The notes below the pieces were generated by a model. It saw nothing but the letters and a program-made list of their open reading frames with translations, had not been told where the DNA came from and made no database searches. This document shows positions 1 to 9,530 of a stretch of DNA of 48,422 nt, one piece after another. The stretch is taken from positions 1 to 48,422 of the forward strand of contig WQTU01000133.1 in assembly GCA_009786125.1 (NCBI GenBank), given 5' to 3'. This stretch comes from Spirochaetota bacterium. Its GTDB lineage: Bacteria; Spirochaetota; Spirochaetia; CADAEX01. Both the position numbers and the translations under genes were made by a program. Numbering within the stretch: the stretch's first letter is position 1; every line of letters starts with the position of its first letter.

Positions 1-741
1 GGGATATGTTGTTGGCATAACTGGTGTTGGTACAGGGGGCTGGTTCTGCACAAAAGTGGTTCCAGGCGCTGCTGGTTGGGCAGGCGTTGCGGGTTGACCA
101 TGTGCCGGAGCCTGGTTCTGCTGCGCTGCAGCGGTTCTCGGCTCTGCTGGTGCTGATATTCTGCTTGTCCCCCTTGAGGTTGTAGATTCACGCTGACCAT
201 CGCCAGGCACTAGTACAATTCTTACTTTCCAATTAGCTCTTTCAAGTTCTTCAACTTCTCTTTCAAAAAGGTTTACTCCTGTTCTGGGGCAAATAACTGA
301 CTCGTATGGGCTTTCATAAGATGGATTATGTACACCATCAGTTAAAATTATAATTTTCTTCGCTGAATTTCTTGAAATACCTGAAACATATTCTCTAAGA
401 AATTTTACAGCAGCAATAATGTCTGTAAAATTTCCAAACGGGTGTAGTAACGAAAGATGATTTATAACAAACTCAAAATCATTTCTATTATTAATTTGCC
501 TGGAAAAAACAAGATACGGCTTCTCATCGAAAGTTATAAAATGTAAAGTATCGCCAAATCTCAGATATTCGGAAATAATATCCATTTCTATAAAATTTAA
601 CATACCCTTAAAAGAAGGTAGTACACTCCATGATGTATCTAGAAGTATAACCATATCAACAGGAGTTGCTTCAACTTGTGAAGGAAAAACAAATAAGAAT
701 CCTGCCATTAATAAGACTAAAAGTAGAAAGCTTTTTTTCAT
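1..741 (-). CDS. vWA-domain secreted protein (3' end outside window)
   Basis: This reading frame is absent from the ORF track because it has no stop inside the window; 247 codons are visible. It starts at an ATG one base beyond the greA stop codon, with an AGGA box nine bases upstream inside greA. The first ~25 residues are a signal peptide (KKSFLLLVLLMAG). A von Willebrand A domain follows: the metal-site motif DTSWS comes after a hydrophobic strand (VDMVILL), and a second strand IIILTDG is typical of the fold. After about residue 175 the chain becomes a low-complexity A/P/Q/T-rich linker. Tight coupling to greA suggests co-transcription. From memory, T. pallidum also has a protein of this kind beside its large greA. 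The domain is clear; the ligand is unknown. Confidence 0.85.
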   Translation of the reverse strand, partial: MKKSFLLLVLLMAGFLFVFPSQVEATPVDMVILLDTSWSVLPSFKGMLNFIEMDIISEYLRFGDTLHFITFDEKPYLVFSRQINNRNDFEFVINHLSLLHPFGNFTDIIAAVKFLREYVSGISRNSAKKIIILTDGVHNPSYESPYESVICPRTGVNLFEREVEELERANWKVRIVLVPGDGQRESTTSRGTSRISAPAEPRTAAAQQNQAPAHGQPATPAQPAAPGTTFVQNQPPVPTPVMPTTYP

Positions 742-742
742 T

Positions 743-3430
743 CTATATATGTCCTGATTTTGTTATCTTTTTTACAGTATAGTTATAATCTCGGTCATTT
801 ATTGTAAAGTTTAAATCTTCATTTACTTTTGCATTTAATAATGCGCTTCCAAAAGGAGCCATGTAGGAGATAATATTTTCCTCAGGTGAAGATTCCCATG
901 GTCCAAGTATAGTATATACTTCTTTTGAGTTTGTTTCATTATTAAACAATGTAATTTTTGTGCCAAAAGAGACTTTGTTGGTATTGACTGCTGCAGGGTC
1001 AAATACATAACATTTTTCTATTTCTTCTTTTAGTTTCCCTATTGTTACGTTAAGTAATTCCTGTTTTTCCTTTCCAGCTTTATATTCGGCATTTTCTTTT
1101 AAGTCTCCAAGAGCTATTGCCTCGCCAATTTCTTTTGAGTTATTTGGAATTTCAACTTCAAGAATATGTTTAAGCTCTTTTTTCTTGTTTTCAAGGCTTG
1201 CTGCAGTAACAATAAGACCGCGGGATACAACATCAATCTCTTCTTCAATTCCAATAAATTTAATATCAGGATGGATATTTTTAATTTTTTTCTTGATTTC
1301 GATCTTTAATGCGGGGTCTACGCCTTTTATGCCATCTATAAGAGAAATCATTCTTATAATTACGTTTTTATCAGCATCCAGGATAAAGTTTTCAAGCTTT
1401 TTATCCTTAAACAGATAATTATTGAGTTGCTTATTAATCTTTTTATTATTATTTACATTTCTTTTGTTAACAATTTCCCTGTATGTAATATCAAGAAGAT
1501 GGGTTGCACTAACAAGAACTTTTTCTTCTCCTTGCGATGCTTTTTCAAAAATAGGATATTCTTCTGCATTTTTTAAAATCCAGATAAAACTTTCCCGGTA
1601 TTCTTTAAAGTTTTCATATATTGTTTTTACAAGTTTTGTTACTTTATCCTTATACCCTTCTGTAATTAACGCATCAATAACGCTTTTGTTAAGATATTGC
1701 GGAAATATTTCAAGATAAATTGCAGACCAGTTTTTATCATGCGTTCTTACTTTATCAAGAAAAAGCTTTTTAAGATCAGAATCTGTAATTTTTGCAAAGA
1801 GGGCAGGGATATCATTTATGTTATTAATAAGATCATTGAATTTTACATTGGTTCCCGGATTAATATGCGGAAATTTTGAAACAATCTGGTCAGCAAGAAG
1901 ATAGCTGCAAACAACCTGTTCATTCGGTGAATTATAAGACTTCAGATAATTTGTAAAATATTGAAACATTTCAGGAAAATAATCTGATTCAATCGAAACC
2001 TCATCAACAAAATCAAGAAGTGTTTTTAATTTATCAAAAAAATCTGTTTCTGCTTTAAAATTGTTATATGCTTTTTCTTCAAAAGTAATAGGTTTGTCTC
2101 TTACAACAAAAAAATCTGCCTTATCCGGAAGATTCCCGAAATCTGCATTTGTTTTTAGAATTTTTCTTGCTTCATTGCTCCATGATGTCCATTCGTTTGG
2201 CGTAAGAATACCTGGAACAAGTTCGCTTTTGATTCTCTTTATATCTGCAGAATTACCAAAGCTTTTTATAATTGTTTTAAGAGTCCAGGGAATATCAGTT
2301 TTTACCATATTCCTTAGCTCATCTTTCTTCTTGGTGCTTTTGTAAACCCAGAAATGCTCTTTTCCAAGCATTGTAAGGGCATTTATAGCCATTTTTAGAG
2401 ACATAGTATGTCTCTTTTGCTTTAAAAAGTTAATTACAACATTATCGCCTTTAATATCTGTAATTTTGCCCATTCCCCAGGATTTGTGAAACACAAAATT
2501 ATTTGTTTCAAAAGAAATATGTTTTTCAAAATCTGCAATAGCTTCGTGAATATTTCTCCATTTTTGGGAAAGGTTTGAAATTTTTATATATTCCGCAACC
2601 TGGCTGTGATAGCTGTATTTTTGCGTAAAGCAGTATATTATCTCGCTTCTCATCTCGCTGTTTGCAGGCTCAAAGGTAAGTATATGCTTTAAAATATCTA
2701 TAGCATAATTCCAGTTTTCTCTCTTTTTATAGTGTTCATAAAACTCTTCAAGAAGCTGACATGCTCTCTCTTCGCCTATGTTTTTTGTTACTTTTTTGGT
2801 TAAATGATAAAAGAAGTCGATCTCATCAGGACAATATTCAATAAGTTTTGTCCACAATTCCTTAACAGCAGGAAATTGTTTTTTATTTGCATATCTGTGA
2901 ATTGCTTTTTTATAATAATCTATGGCTTTTGCAGTATTGCCCTCAGCTTCGTTTTTTTCCGCAAGCTGCTTTAGAATTTCGGTCTCATCATAATCAACTT
3001 TTATAAGCCTTTCCCATGCAGCAATTTTTTTGTCATTTTCGCCTTCATTTGCATAACATTCTGCAAGCATTCTGAGAGCAGTCTTATTTTCTCCATAGTC
3101 GAGAATCCTTTCGCAAAGATATTCAACAATATTCCATTTGTGATTATCAGAAAAAATATTGATCAAAACTAAAAGGTTTGAATCATCAATAACATGTTTG
3201 GCAAGTAAAAGAACTCCGGAAATATAAAGCGCAATAATGCTGTTTTTTGAATGAACCAAATGCTCTTCGCACAACTTAAGCACTTCCTGCAAGGATTCAT
3301 CATTATCAGAATCCTTTATTAAGTGGTTAAGGTCTTTAAAATTATTTATAGAATAACTTTTTATAGTTGCACGCGTCCATTTTTCCTCATTAAGCATCTG
3401 ACCTATTTTTTCAACCAAATTTGAACTCAT
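743..3430 (-). CDS. greA: Giant transcription elongation factor GreA with TPR/CarD-like N-terminal extension
   Basis: The last ~160 of 895 residues are a complete GreA: an N-terminal coiled coil with the acidic tip motif GDLKENAEYK (from about residue 775), then the globular domain containing PFGSALL. GreA rescues backtracked RNA polymerase by stimulating transcript cleavage through the secondary channel. Ordinary GreA is about 158 residues, so some 735 residues are extra. Residues ~85-300 look like TPR-type helical pairs, for example around AIDYYKKAIHRY. Residues ~311-352 (VFHKSWGMGKITDI) resemble a small CarD/Tudor-like beta domain, which in other proteins binds RNA polymerase. Residues 360-735 are helical and unassigned. 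The ATG has a GGAG box six bases upstream. It is the second gene of the TPR-greA-vWA operon. A similarly enlarged GreA is known in treponemes; the role of the extension is not known to me. Confidence 0.93.
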   Translation of the reverse strand: MSSNLVEKIGQMLNEEKWTRATIKSYSINNFKDLNHLIKDSDNDESLQEVLKLCEEHLVHSKNSIIALYISGVLLLAKHVIDDSNLLVLINIFSDNHKWNIVEYLCERILDYGENKTALRMLAECYANEGENDKKIAAWERLIKVDYDETEILKQLAEKNEAEGNTAKAIDYYKKAIHRYANKKQFPAVKELWTKLIEYCPDEIDFFYHLTKKVTKNIGEERACQLLEEFYEHYKKRENWNYAIDILKHILTFEPANSEMRSEIIYCFTQKYSYHSQVAEYIKISNLSQKWRNIHEAIADFEKHISFETNNFVFHKSWGMGKITDIKGDNVVINFLKQKRHTMSLKMAINALTMLGKEHFWVYKSTKKKDELRNMVKTDIPWTLKTIIKSFGNSADIKRIKSELVPGILTPNEWTSWSNEARKILKTNADFGNLPDKADFFVVRDKPITFEEKAYNNFKAETDFFDKLKTLLDFVDEVSIESDYFPEMFQYFTNYLKSYNSPNEQVVCSYLLADQIVSKFPHINPGTNVKFNDLINNINDIPALFAKITDSDLKKLFLDKVRTHDKNWSAIYLEIFPQYLNKSVIDALITEGYKDKVTKLVKTIYENFKEYRESFIWILKNAEEYPIFEKASQGEEKVLVSATHLLDITYREIVNKRNVNNNKKINKQLNNYLFKDKKLENFILDADKNVIIRMISLIDGIKGVDPALKIEIKKKIKNIHPDIKFIGIEEEIDVVSRGLIVTAASLENKKKELKHILEVEIPNNSKEIGEAIALGDLKENAEYKAGKEKQELLNVTIGKLKEEIEKCYVFDPAAVNTNKVSFGTKITLFNNETNSKEVYTILGPWESSPEENIISYMAPFGSALLNAKVNEDLNFTINDRDYNYTVKKITKSGHI

Positions 3431-3477
3431 TTTTTTCTCCAGAAATTTATATTACGATAATATCCATAACAAACCTT

Positions 3478-4428
3478 TCAGTTTGAATAAAGCTCATAAA
3501 CAGAAGGATTAATTTTATTTATTTTCCTTAAAACATCTTCAATCCTGTCTTTGCTGTCATTCGTGCTTATATAATAATCAATAAGCCAAAAGTATCTGTT
3601 TAAAAGCCTGGGAATTGTAGTTTCCCTGTTTTGCAAATCTTCATCAAACTGATGCTCAAGAGCGCTTATTGATTGCTTGAGCTTTCCAAGCTCAAGCACT
3701 TTTAGCTCTCTTTTTACATTAAAAACACCATATAGCACTCCATAAACAGGAATCCATTCTTTTAGAAGCTTATCATTAAATCCAAGCGACTTTACTCTTC
3801 CAATAAGTTTTTTTATAAGAAGAGACTCAAGAGAGTAAATATCTATGCTTTGCGGATCAATAAAAAACGCCTCCCTGAAGAATATTTTTGATGCTTTTAC
3901 TTCATCAATAAATGCATAGCAATCTGCAACTTCTGCTATAAGCTCTGCATCTTCTGTTTTTGATTGCATTACTGTTTCAAGAAATTCAAGAGCGCGGCAG
4001 TAGTCGCCTAAATTCTTGTAACACAACCCAATCTTCGTTAATATTTCAAGATCATCAGCTCCATTTTCATATAGCTGATTATAGTGATGAAGAGCCTGAT
4101 TAAAGACCCAGTATTTTATTGCATAAATTGTTAGCTCATCATCTGCTTTGTCAAATTTTTCCAAAAATGCTATAAAAGCTTTCCATTGCCGAAAAAGATA
4201 ACTGCCTCGTTCATAATGGCCTTCTACAGTCTGGAAACGCATCTTTCTTTCGATCCAGAAATTGGCAAATTTAAGCCCATTTATGACAAATTGTTCATTG
4301 TAATCAATAGAAAATGCCTTTTCTATCTCAACTTTAGCTTTTTCAAAATCACCAGTCTTTAAATTATCTCTGGCAATTTGCAATAATGATGCAATACTCT
4401 CTTTTACATCAGTTATACTTTTATCCAT
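3478..4428 (-). CDS. TPR-repeat protein, first gene of the greA operon
   Basis: A 316-residue soluble protein with no signal peptide or membrane segment. It is almost entirely helical with TPR-like pairs, such as ARDNLKTGDFEKAKVEIEKAF near residue 20 and IGLCYKNLGDYCRALEFLE near 140. It probably works as a protein-interaction scaffold in the cytoplasm. The stop is 47 bases before greA on the same strand, so the two are likely co-transcribed; since greA also carries TPR-type repeats the products may act together (inference). There is no Shine-Dalgarno sequence before the ATG. A good promoter lies so close upstream that the leader would be only about six bases. Confidence 0.75.
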   Translation of the reverse strand: MDKSITDVKESIASLLQIARDNLKTGDFEKAKVEIEKAFSIDYNEQFVINGLKFANFWIERKMRFQTVEGHYERGSYLFRQWKAFIAFLEKFDKADDELTIYAIKYWVFNQALHHYNQLYENGADDLEILTKIGLCYKNLGDYCRALEFLETVMQSKTEDAELIAEVADCYAFIDEVKASKIFFREAFFIDPQSIDIYSLESLLIKKLIGRVKSLGFNDKLLKEWIPVYGVLYGVFNVKRELKVLELGKLKQSISALEHQFDEDLQNRETTIPRLLNRYFWLIDYYISTNDSKDRIEDVLRKINKINPSVYELYSN

Positions 4429-4441
4429 AGTTTACTATTAT

Positions 4442-4469
4442 ATTATACTTGTCATAACGAAATAGTCAA
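4442..4469 (-). promoter_or_regulatory. Sigma-70-type promoter for the TPR-greA-vWA operon
   Basis: Reading the minus strand there is TTGACT, a 16-base spacer, then a perfect TATAAT ending 13 bases before the ATG of the TPR gene. Transcription would start about six bases before the start codon, giving a very short leader with no Shine-Dalgarno sequence. The -35 box abuts that of the divergent rpe promoter. Confidence 0.6.
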
Positions 4470-4498
4470 TTGAGCTTATTTTTTAATTGCTTTAATAA
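4470..4498 (+). promoter_or_regulatory. Candidate promoter for rpe, overlapping the divergent operon promoter
   Basis: TTGAGC, a 17-base spacer and TAATAA on the plus strand. Its -35 directly follows the opposite-strand -35, so the two form the palindrome TCAATTGA. It also covers the TTG at 4470 used as start by the ORF track, which argues that translation of rpe begins downstream at 4521. Confidence 0.4.
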
Positions 4499-4520
4499 AA
4501 ATAATTTGATAGTTTTAAGT

Positions 4521-5195
4521 ATGTTAACAAGCAGAAAAGTGCAAATTTCAGCCTCGGTTTTGCGGGCAGATTTAACAAAAGTTGACAAAGCAGTCAGAAT
4601 ATGCGAAGATTCCGGGGTAGATTATATTCATATTGATGTGATGGATGGTCATTTTGTTCCCCAGCTTACATTTGGGAATAAATTTGCGGCGGATCTTAGA
4701 AAAATCACAAAATTACCTATAGATGTACACCTTATGGTCAATAATCCTGCTATTTTTATTGATGATTATCTTAAAGCAGGCGCAGACGCAATTTCGTTTC
4801 ATCTGGAAGCAGATATTCATGTAAACAGGACGCTGAATGTTATAAAAGCAGGCGGGGCGCGGGCTGGCATATCTATTGTTCCTTCGACGCCTGTGGCAGC
4901 TCTTTCAGAAATAATAGATATTGTTGACTTTGTCCAGATTATGACTGTAAATCCGGGGTTTTCAGGTCAGAAAATCATTCACTCGTCTATAAGAAAAATC
5001 AAGGAATTGGATGTTATACGAAAATCTCAAAATCTTTCATTTGAAATATTTGTAGACGGCGGTGTTAGCAGCAAAACATCTGGAGAGCTTATAAACTTTG
5101 GGGCAGATGTTCTTGTAACTGCTTCTGCTTTTTTTGATGCTGATGACCCTAAAAAAGAAGCTATGTTAATCAGAGCCGGGGGCTCCGGTTTATAG
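4521..5195 (+). CDS. rpe: Ribulose-phosphate 3-epimerase
   Basis: Interconverts D-ribulose 5-phosphate and D-xylulose 5-phosphate in the pentose phosphate pathway; a metal-dependent TIM barrel in the cytoplasm. Family motifs appear in order: ISASVLRADL at the N-terminus, HIDVMDGHFVP (metal His/Asp), DVHLMV, MTVNPGFSGQ and FVDGGV with the second metal Asp. The track starts at a TTG at 4470, but that start lies inside the promoter region and adds 17 residues unlike the family. The ATG at 4521 gives 224 residues, the usual length. No clear Shine-Dalgarno precedes it. A TPR membrane protein follows 37 bases later and dtd after that, probably as one operon. Confidence 0.93.
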   Translation: MLTSRKVQISASVLRADLTKVDKAVRICEDSGVDYIHIDVMDGHFVPQLTFGNKFAADLRKITKLPIDVHLMVNNPAIFIDDYLKAGADAISFHLEADIHVNRTLNVIKAGGARAGISIVPSTPVAALSEIIDIVDFVQIMTVNPGFSGQKIIHSSIRKIKELDVIRKSQNLSFEIFVDGGVSSKTSGELINFGADVLVTASAFFDADDPKKEAMLIRAGGSGL

Positions 5196-5232
5196 CAATT
5201 TTGGATATATTGATTGAGGCATTTCTTGCAAA

Positions 5233-6306
5233 ATGAATAAAAATTTTAAAAAAGCTGAAACGCATTTTAAACATGGAAAATATTCTGATGTAATCAGATT
5301 GCTCGAACCAGAAGTCTACAGATACAGGGAAAATGAAAAATTTTACTACTATCTGGGTATGTCGTGTCTTTTTCTTGGTGATTTTAGCGGAGCTAATTCC
5401 TACTTGCGAAGAGCGCTTCAGATACACCCTAATTCTGATCAAATGCTTGGGCTTGCGGTTGTTCATCTAAAACATCGGCAGCCAACCGAAGCTATAAGAA
5501 TATGGCTTGATATTCTCGACAAAGATCCGGAAAATAAATGCGCAAAAAAATCCCTCGATATTTTAAGAAAATCAGAAACGTTTGAAAAATTCCCCGAAGA
5601 TTTCCTTGAAAAAAATCTTCATAATTTTTTGCCGCATTTAAACAGAGTAAAACTAAACAGTTTTTTTCGTTATGCAAAAGTTGCTTTTATTACTCTCGCA
5701 GTTTTAACATCGCTTTTTTTTGCATCTAGCCATGTATTGGAAAATATGAACAGATCAAGAACTCATTTTCCGGAGCTTGCAATAAGCAGAAATATGAGCG
5801 ATCTTGTGGCTCCAGGAGAATTCAGAATTGAGCTCCAGCCAAGGGAAATTGTTTCGATATTTGAGGCTGCAAAAAATCATTTTTTTAACAGCCGCTATAA
5901 CGAAGCAAGAATAAATATAAATAAACTTTTAAATTCCAATGCCTCAGAAGCTGTAAAAGAAAGAGCGCGGCTTCTTGACAGCTATCTTAGAGAGCCGGAC
6001 TTCAGGCATTTCAGAAATACAATAACTTACAGAATGGTAGCAGAAAGACCATATTTATATAATAACTGTTATGTAAAATGGTCAGGCAGAATAGCTAATA
6101 TACGAATATTCGAAGATAGCGTATCTTGCGATTTTCTTGTTGGATTTGAGACAGGAAGAATAATCGAAGGAATAATAAATGTTACAATAGACTTCCCTGT
6201 TGTTCTGGATGAACAGTTTACCTACGATATTTTAGGGCAGCTTATAATCGAAGACGGTGAACCTTTTAGGCTAAGAGCTATATCGCTAAGGAATCATATT
6301 CGATGA
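5233..6306 (+). CDS. TPR protein with one membrane segment
   Basis: A 357-residue protein in three parts. Residues 1-110 are TPR repeats ([20 protein letters not shown], then [20 protein letters not shown]). A single hydrophobic helix lies near residues 150-170 ([14 protein letters not shown]). The remaining ~190 residues include another helical pair ([17 protein letters not shown]) and a beta-rich C-terminus. There is no N-terminal signal, so the first TPR block is probably cytoplasmic and the C-terminal part periplasmic. The gene overlaps dtd by four bases (ATGA), implying translational coupling. I do not recognise a specific function; a bridging or assembly factor at the inner membrane is the natural guess. 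Confidence 0.75.
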   Translation: MNKNFKKAETHFKHGKYSDVIRLLEPEVYRYRENEKFYYYLGMSCLFLGDFSGANSYLRRALQIHPNSDQMLGLAVVHLKHRQPTEAIRIWLDILDKDPENKCAKKSLDILRKSETFEKFPEDFLEKNLHNFLPHLNRVKLNSFFRYAKVAFITLAVLTSLFFASSHVLENMNRSRTHFPELAISRNMSDLVAPGEFRIELQPREIVSIFEAAKNHFFNSRYNEARININKLLNSNASEAVKERARLLDSYLREPDFRHFRNTITYRMVAERPYLYNNCYVKWSGRIANIRIFEDSVSCDFLVGFETGRIIEGIINVTIDFPVVLDEQFTYDILGQLIIEDGEPFRLRAISLRNHIR

Positions 6307-6770
6307 GGGCTGTTATCCAAAGAGTTAGTAACGCATCTGTAAGAGTTAACGATGGCGCTTCTTCCCCGGGCAAAATTGCTGGCAAAATAGGGAATGGGGT
6401 TGTTGTTTTTCTTGGCGTGCATATTAATGATACTGAGCAGGATTGCAGTTATATTGCAGACAAAATATTGAATCTTAGAATATTTGACGATTCAGAAGGC
6501 AGGATGAATCTCTCGGTTTTGGATATAAAAGGCGAAGTGCTTGTTGTCTCCCAGTTTACGCTTTACGGAGATACTCGCAAAGGCAGAAGACCTTCGTATA
6601 ACGATGCAGCTGCGCCGGAAAAAGGGTGTCTCTATTACAAAAAAGTTGTGGAAATAATTCGAAGCAGTTCTCTTAAAACAGAAACAGGCGAGTTCGGCGC
6701 GTTAATGGAAGTAGAGTATGTAAACGACGGACCTGTTACAATTCTTGTGGATTCGTTCAAAGAGTTTTAG
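6303..6770 (+). CDS. dtd: D-aminoacyl-tRNA deacylase
   Basis: Removes D-amino acids (and glycine mischarged on tRNA-Ala) from tRNA, a proofreading step of translation. The N-terminus [15 protein letters not shown], the catalytic-region motif [17 protein letters not shown] and the C-terminal cross-subunit motif NDGPVT are all intact, and 155 residues is the normal length. The ATG overlaps the stop of the upstream TPR gene. The 3' end overlaps the convergent lipase-like gene by 14 bases, so no terminator can sit between the two. Confidence 0.96.
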   Translation: MRAVIQRVSNASVRVNDGASSPGKIAGKIGNGVVVFLGVHINDTEQDCSYIADKILNLRIFDDSEGRMNLSVLDIKGEVLVVSQFTLYGDTRKGRRPSYNDAAAPEKGCLYYKKVVEIIRSSSLKTETGEFGALMEVEYVNDGPVTILVDSFKEF

Positions 6771-8247
6771 AATTCATATCTTGTGAGTCCAAAGCAAACA
6801 TCCACGCGTAATAAACTTCCGGGAAATGGGCGGCTATTATGGCGTTAATGTGACCTGTATCAATATATACAGATAACGATGCTCTTATAAAATTCATTGC
6901 TGTTGTTACTCTTCTGATAAATCTGAACATTTCCAGGATATTCATGTTATTCATTCTGGCAATTGATAAAAAAACATTTATATGCGCCAAAATATTGTTG
7001 TCAAAATTGTTTTCTTGCATGATTAAAGGTATTAGTTCATGGAAGCTGGAAAGATTCTCTGCGCCAAAGACATGAATAAATCGATCAGTAATATTACCAG
7101 CCTCCCAACTAATATAAGTATCGTCTGTTTGAACTTCAATTCTGTTAAAACGAAGCTTGGCATATGCTTTTAGAATATTTTGCCATCTGTTTACCCATAT
7201 TTCAGTTGAGGGCGCTAATTCGTTGAGCAGCCACTCAACAATTTCAAGAGTATCGGGAAACATAATGAATGGATAATCTTCGCCAACTAATTCACGGTAT
7301 ATTTGGTTAACTCTTTCAGTTAGTTCGGGCGGTATATTGTTTCCAGCGGGAAAAAACAGATTAACACCGTATCTTGAAAAATTCCATTGCCGCAAGGGAA
7401 AAATATGAATTATGTCTGATGGGTGAATAATATTAAATATGTTATTATGCAAACTTCTGTCAGCATCATCGTTAAAAATAATATTATTTGGTGCAGCAAA
7501 AACATAAGCAAAAATATTATGAGGATCGAACTTAGTATTTAATGCAGCAGCAGTTAAATTGGCAACAGCTCCGCCTCTGCTGAATCCGGTTATCCATATT
7601 TTTACAGGCTTTTTTATTGCGTTATTCGCTATAAAACTATTTATCCCTGACAATACATCCAGCGAAGCTCTGTAAAAGCCTTCGTGGTATTTCCCGTTGT
7701 TACCTACATAAAAATTATTTGCCCATTGCGCTCCGTATTTTCTGCCGCGAATTACTACAGCAAGCAGTGTATGGACTTTGCCGCCGATAAACAGTTTTCT
7801 TTCTGCTATAGAAAAAGCAACTTTGCTTTCGCTGTTATTCAAGGAAATATTGTAATTATTAGGGGTGTAATTTGTAAAACCCAGGTTTTGAAGAGCATTT
7901 CTTAAATTCGCATCTCTTCCAAAAGTATCTTCGGGGTTTAGACCATTGGCACCCCAATATGCATCGCTTTCAACTGCAGAAGCTGATGCCAGCGCCAGCA
8001 GCAAAGATAATCTTGCAAGATCATGGTTATAGATGTAACTAGAGGTGTAAAAAAAACAGTCACTATAATAAATCTGACGGGTAAATTCATATTCACTGTT
8101 AATGAACCCTCGAAAAGTTATTTTTGTTGGCTGAAAGTAAGTGCCGGTAATTGAAGCAATATCTTCATTAAGTTTATTTTCTGTATTAATACACGAGATG
8201 AATATTAAAAAGGCTAAAGCTTTTAAAAAATATGGCAACTGTTTCAT
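6757..8247 (-). CDS. Lipase-like (class 3 type) alpha/beta-hydrolase lipoprotein
   Basis: Residues 1-19 form a lipoprotein signal with a lipobox (FLIFISC), so the product should be lipidated and anchored in the envelope. Near residue 220 the nucleophile elbow [18 protein letters not shown] fits GxSxG with Ser about 223, and is preceded by helix and strand features of class 3 lipases. Asp (SDIIHIFPL, after VFAAPNNI) and a C-terminal His could complete the triad, but I cannot assign these firmly. Length is 496 residues. An AAGG box lies five bases before the ATG. The gene stands alone and converges with dtd. It is probably an esterase or lipase acting at the cell surface; the substrate is unknown. 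Confidence 0.75.
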   Translation of the reverse strand: MKQLPYFLKALAFLIFISCINTENKLNEDIASITGTYFQPTKITFRGFINSEYEFTRQIYYSDCFFYTSSYIYNHDLARLSLLLALASASAVESDAYWGANGLNPEDTFGRDANLRNALQNLGFTNYTPNNYNISLNNSESKVAFSIAERKLFIGGKVHTLLAVVIRGRKYGAQWANNFYVGNNGKYHEGFYRASLDVLSGINSFIANNAIKKPVKIWITGFSRGGAVANLTAAALNTKFDPHNIFAYVFAAPNNIIFNDDADRSLHNNIFNIIHPSDIIHIFPLRQWNFSRYGVNLFFPAGNNIPPELTERVNQIYRELVGEDYPFIMFPDTLEIVEWLLNELAPSTEIWVNRWQNILKAYAKLRFNRIEVQTDDTYISWEAGNITDRFIHVFGAENLSSFHELIPLIMQENNFDNNILAHINVFLSIARMNNMNILEMFRFIRRVTTAMNFIRASLSVYIDTGHINAIIAAHFPEVYYAWMFALDSQDMNSKTL

Positions 8248-8386
8248 TATATCCTTGGAGTTTAATAATTATTTGCTATATGTACAAGAACAATTTTTGT
8301 CTTATTTTGTTACTTAAAAATTCAAAATTTTACTAAAGTTAAACCCATATAAAATTTATCTTGGCATACTTTGCCGCAAGGGTTAC

Positions 8387-8737
8387 TCAGTTTGTGTGTT
8401 TTTTACCCATATTGCGAACTATTGAATCAAGCTGCCTGATATCTATTGGCTTGCCTGTAAAGCCTGAAAACTCATTGGCGTAAAAAATACTTTCTATTCC
8501 GTAGACTGTGCTGGCTGTAAGAGTATGATTGGAATATTCTGCGCATACTCAAAGACAAAGAGCGCGAATTGTGTTTGTCGTTTCGATTCCGTTTATCCCT
8601 TGCATCATGTGATCCGTAAAAACGGCATTGTAAGCCGGTTCTCCTCCGGTACTGCCGATTCGCGTTAATTCAATGGCTTTCTGTCAGCTTAATACGCAGT
8701 CACCCTGCATCTTGTACTTGTTGATCTTAATGAATGG
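8387..8737 (-). pseudogene. Remnant of a response-regulator receiver domain (hybrid histidine kinase tail)
   Basis: No ORF is called here, yet the minus strand translates piecewise into a receiver domain: KYKMQGDCVLS, stop, QKAIELTRIGSTGGEPAYNA, then VFTDHMMQGINGIET with the phosphoacceptor Asp. A frameshift follows, then EYAQNIPIILL, another frameshift, then FSGFTGKPIDIRQLDSIVRN with the conserved Lys-Pro, ending at a TGA. That makes at least one in-frame stop and two frameshifts. The kinase part that should lie upstream (to the right) is gone, replaced by an unrelated membrane-protein gene. Bases 8248-8386, between this remnant and the lipase gene, show nothing but AT-rich sequence that probably includes the lipase promoter. 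Confidence 0.8.
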
Positions 8738-8769
8738 ATATGGCATTATGATAATGAGAGAACCCATAT

Positions 8770-9285
8770 ATGAATAAGAACGTTATATTTTTTTATTTTT
8801 CTTTGCTTTTAGCAATTATTAGCATAATTGTACATGGCAGCACATATTTTTTAAACGAGTATTATGGTGCATATTCTTTGGTTTTTATAATTCATATTTT
8901 AATTTTTATCCCTTTTGCAATAATGGTATTACAAAGGAAAAATAATTTCACGAATATATCAATAAAATCAAAAAATCCATATTTATCAATTTTAAGAATA
9001 TTGATACCGAATGGAAATAATTTTATTTATGCTATTATAGGCATAGTATTTCTGTACGCTTTTATTAACTTTTTTGCAACGCTCTTTCTGCATGTCATCA
9101 ATGGCGTACCGGAAATAATTGACGGAAAATATGTATTAAATCGCAAAGGGGAAATAACGGAAATAACCCAAGCCGAATACTTCATGCAAAAATTCCATGT
9201 TTTAAGATTATATTCCGGACATTGGATACTGTTTTCAATAATTCCAATGATATATTTTTACTTTAATAAAAAGAGGAATTTTTAA
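8770..9285 (+). CDS. Small multi-spanning membrane protein of unknown function
   Basis: 171 residues with about four hydrophobic helices: 5-25 (IFFYFSLLLAIISIIVHG), 38-55, 85-108 (AIIGIVFLYAFINFFATLFL) and 150-168 (HWILFSIIPMIYFYF). A polar loop (ISIKSKNPYLS) and a hydrophilic segment before the last helix (NRKGEITEITQAEYF) separate them. GAGAG lies about 11 bases before the ATG, which is weak. I do not recognise the family. It lies between two pseudogenes, so it may itself be accessory DNA, but the frame is intact. Confidence 0.55.
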   Translation: MNKNVIFFYFSLLLAIISIIVHGSTYFLNEYYGAYSLVFIIHILIFIPFAIMVLQRKNNFTNISIKSKNPYLSILRILIPNGNNFIYAIIGIVFLYAFINFFATLFLHVINGVPEIIDGKYVLNRKGEITEITQAEYFMQKFHVLRLYSGHWILFSIIPMIYFYFNKKRNF

Positions 9286-9530
9286 TAGCACAGGAAAAAC
9301 TCAAGTTTGAACAATTTCTGGAAACTGCAGATGCAAAATATCAAGTTTTTATTCAGGATTTGCATGCTAATTTGGCGGATAACGGGTAAGGTAACAATCG
9401 AAGAAAAGCGGCTTTTTTGCCTCTTATAAACATGGCAAGTCAAAAAAGTCAATCGTGAATTTGCTGTTCAGAAAAAAAGAGTGTGCTTGTCCGTATTTAT
9501 GGAGAGAATGCAAAACATCAAATCATTTAT
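9286..9530 (+). pseudogene. Frameshifted remnant of a small conserved protein
   Basis: Segments of one protein can be read by switching frames: KLKFEQFLETADAKYQVF and LHANLADNG, a stop or shift, VTIEEK, a shift, SGFFASYKHGKSKKSIVNLL then FRKK, a shift, VLVRIYGEN. From memory this pattern (a charged N-terminus, then SGFFASY and LVRIYGEN) matches a small conserved hypothetical family of gut bacteria; I cannot name a Pfam entry. The homology stops where a 72-bp dispersed repeat begins, so insertion of that repeat may have inactivated the gene. Confidence 0.6.

Noticed and set aside
8361-8376. TTGGCATACTTTGCC as a sigma-54 (-24/-12) promoter, prompted by the AtoC-type regulator
   Set aside because: Only eight bases separate GG and GC instead of ten, and the site lies beside a pseudogene with no gene placed to use it.
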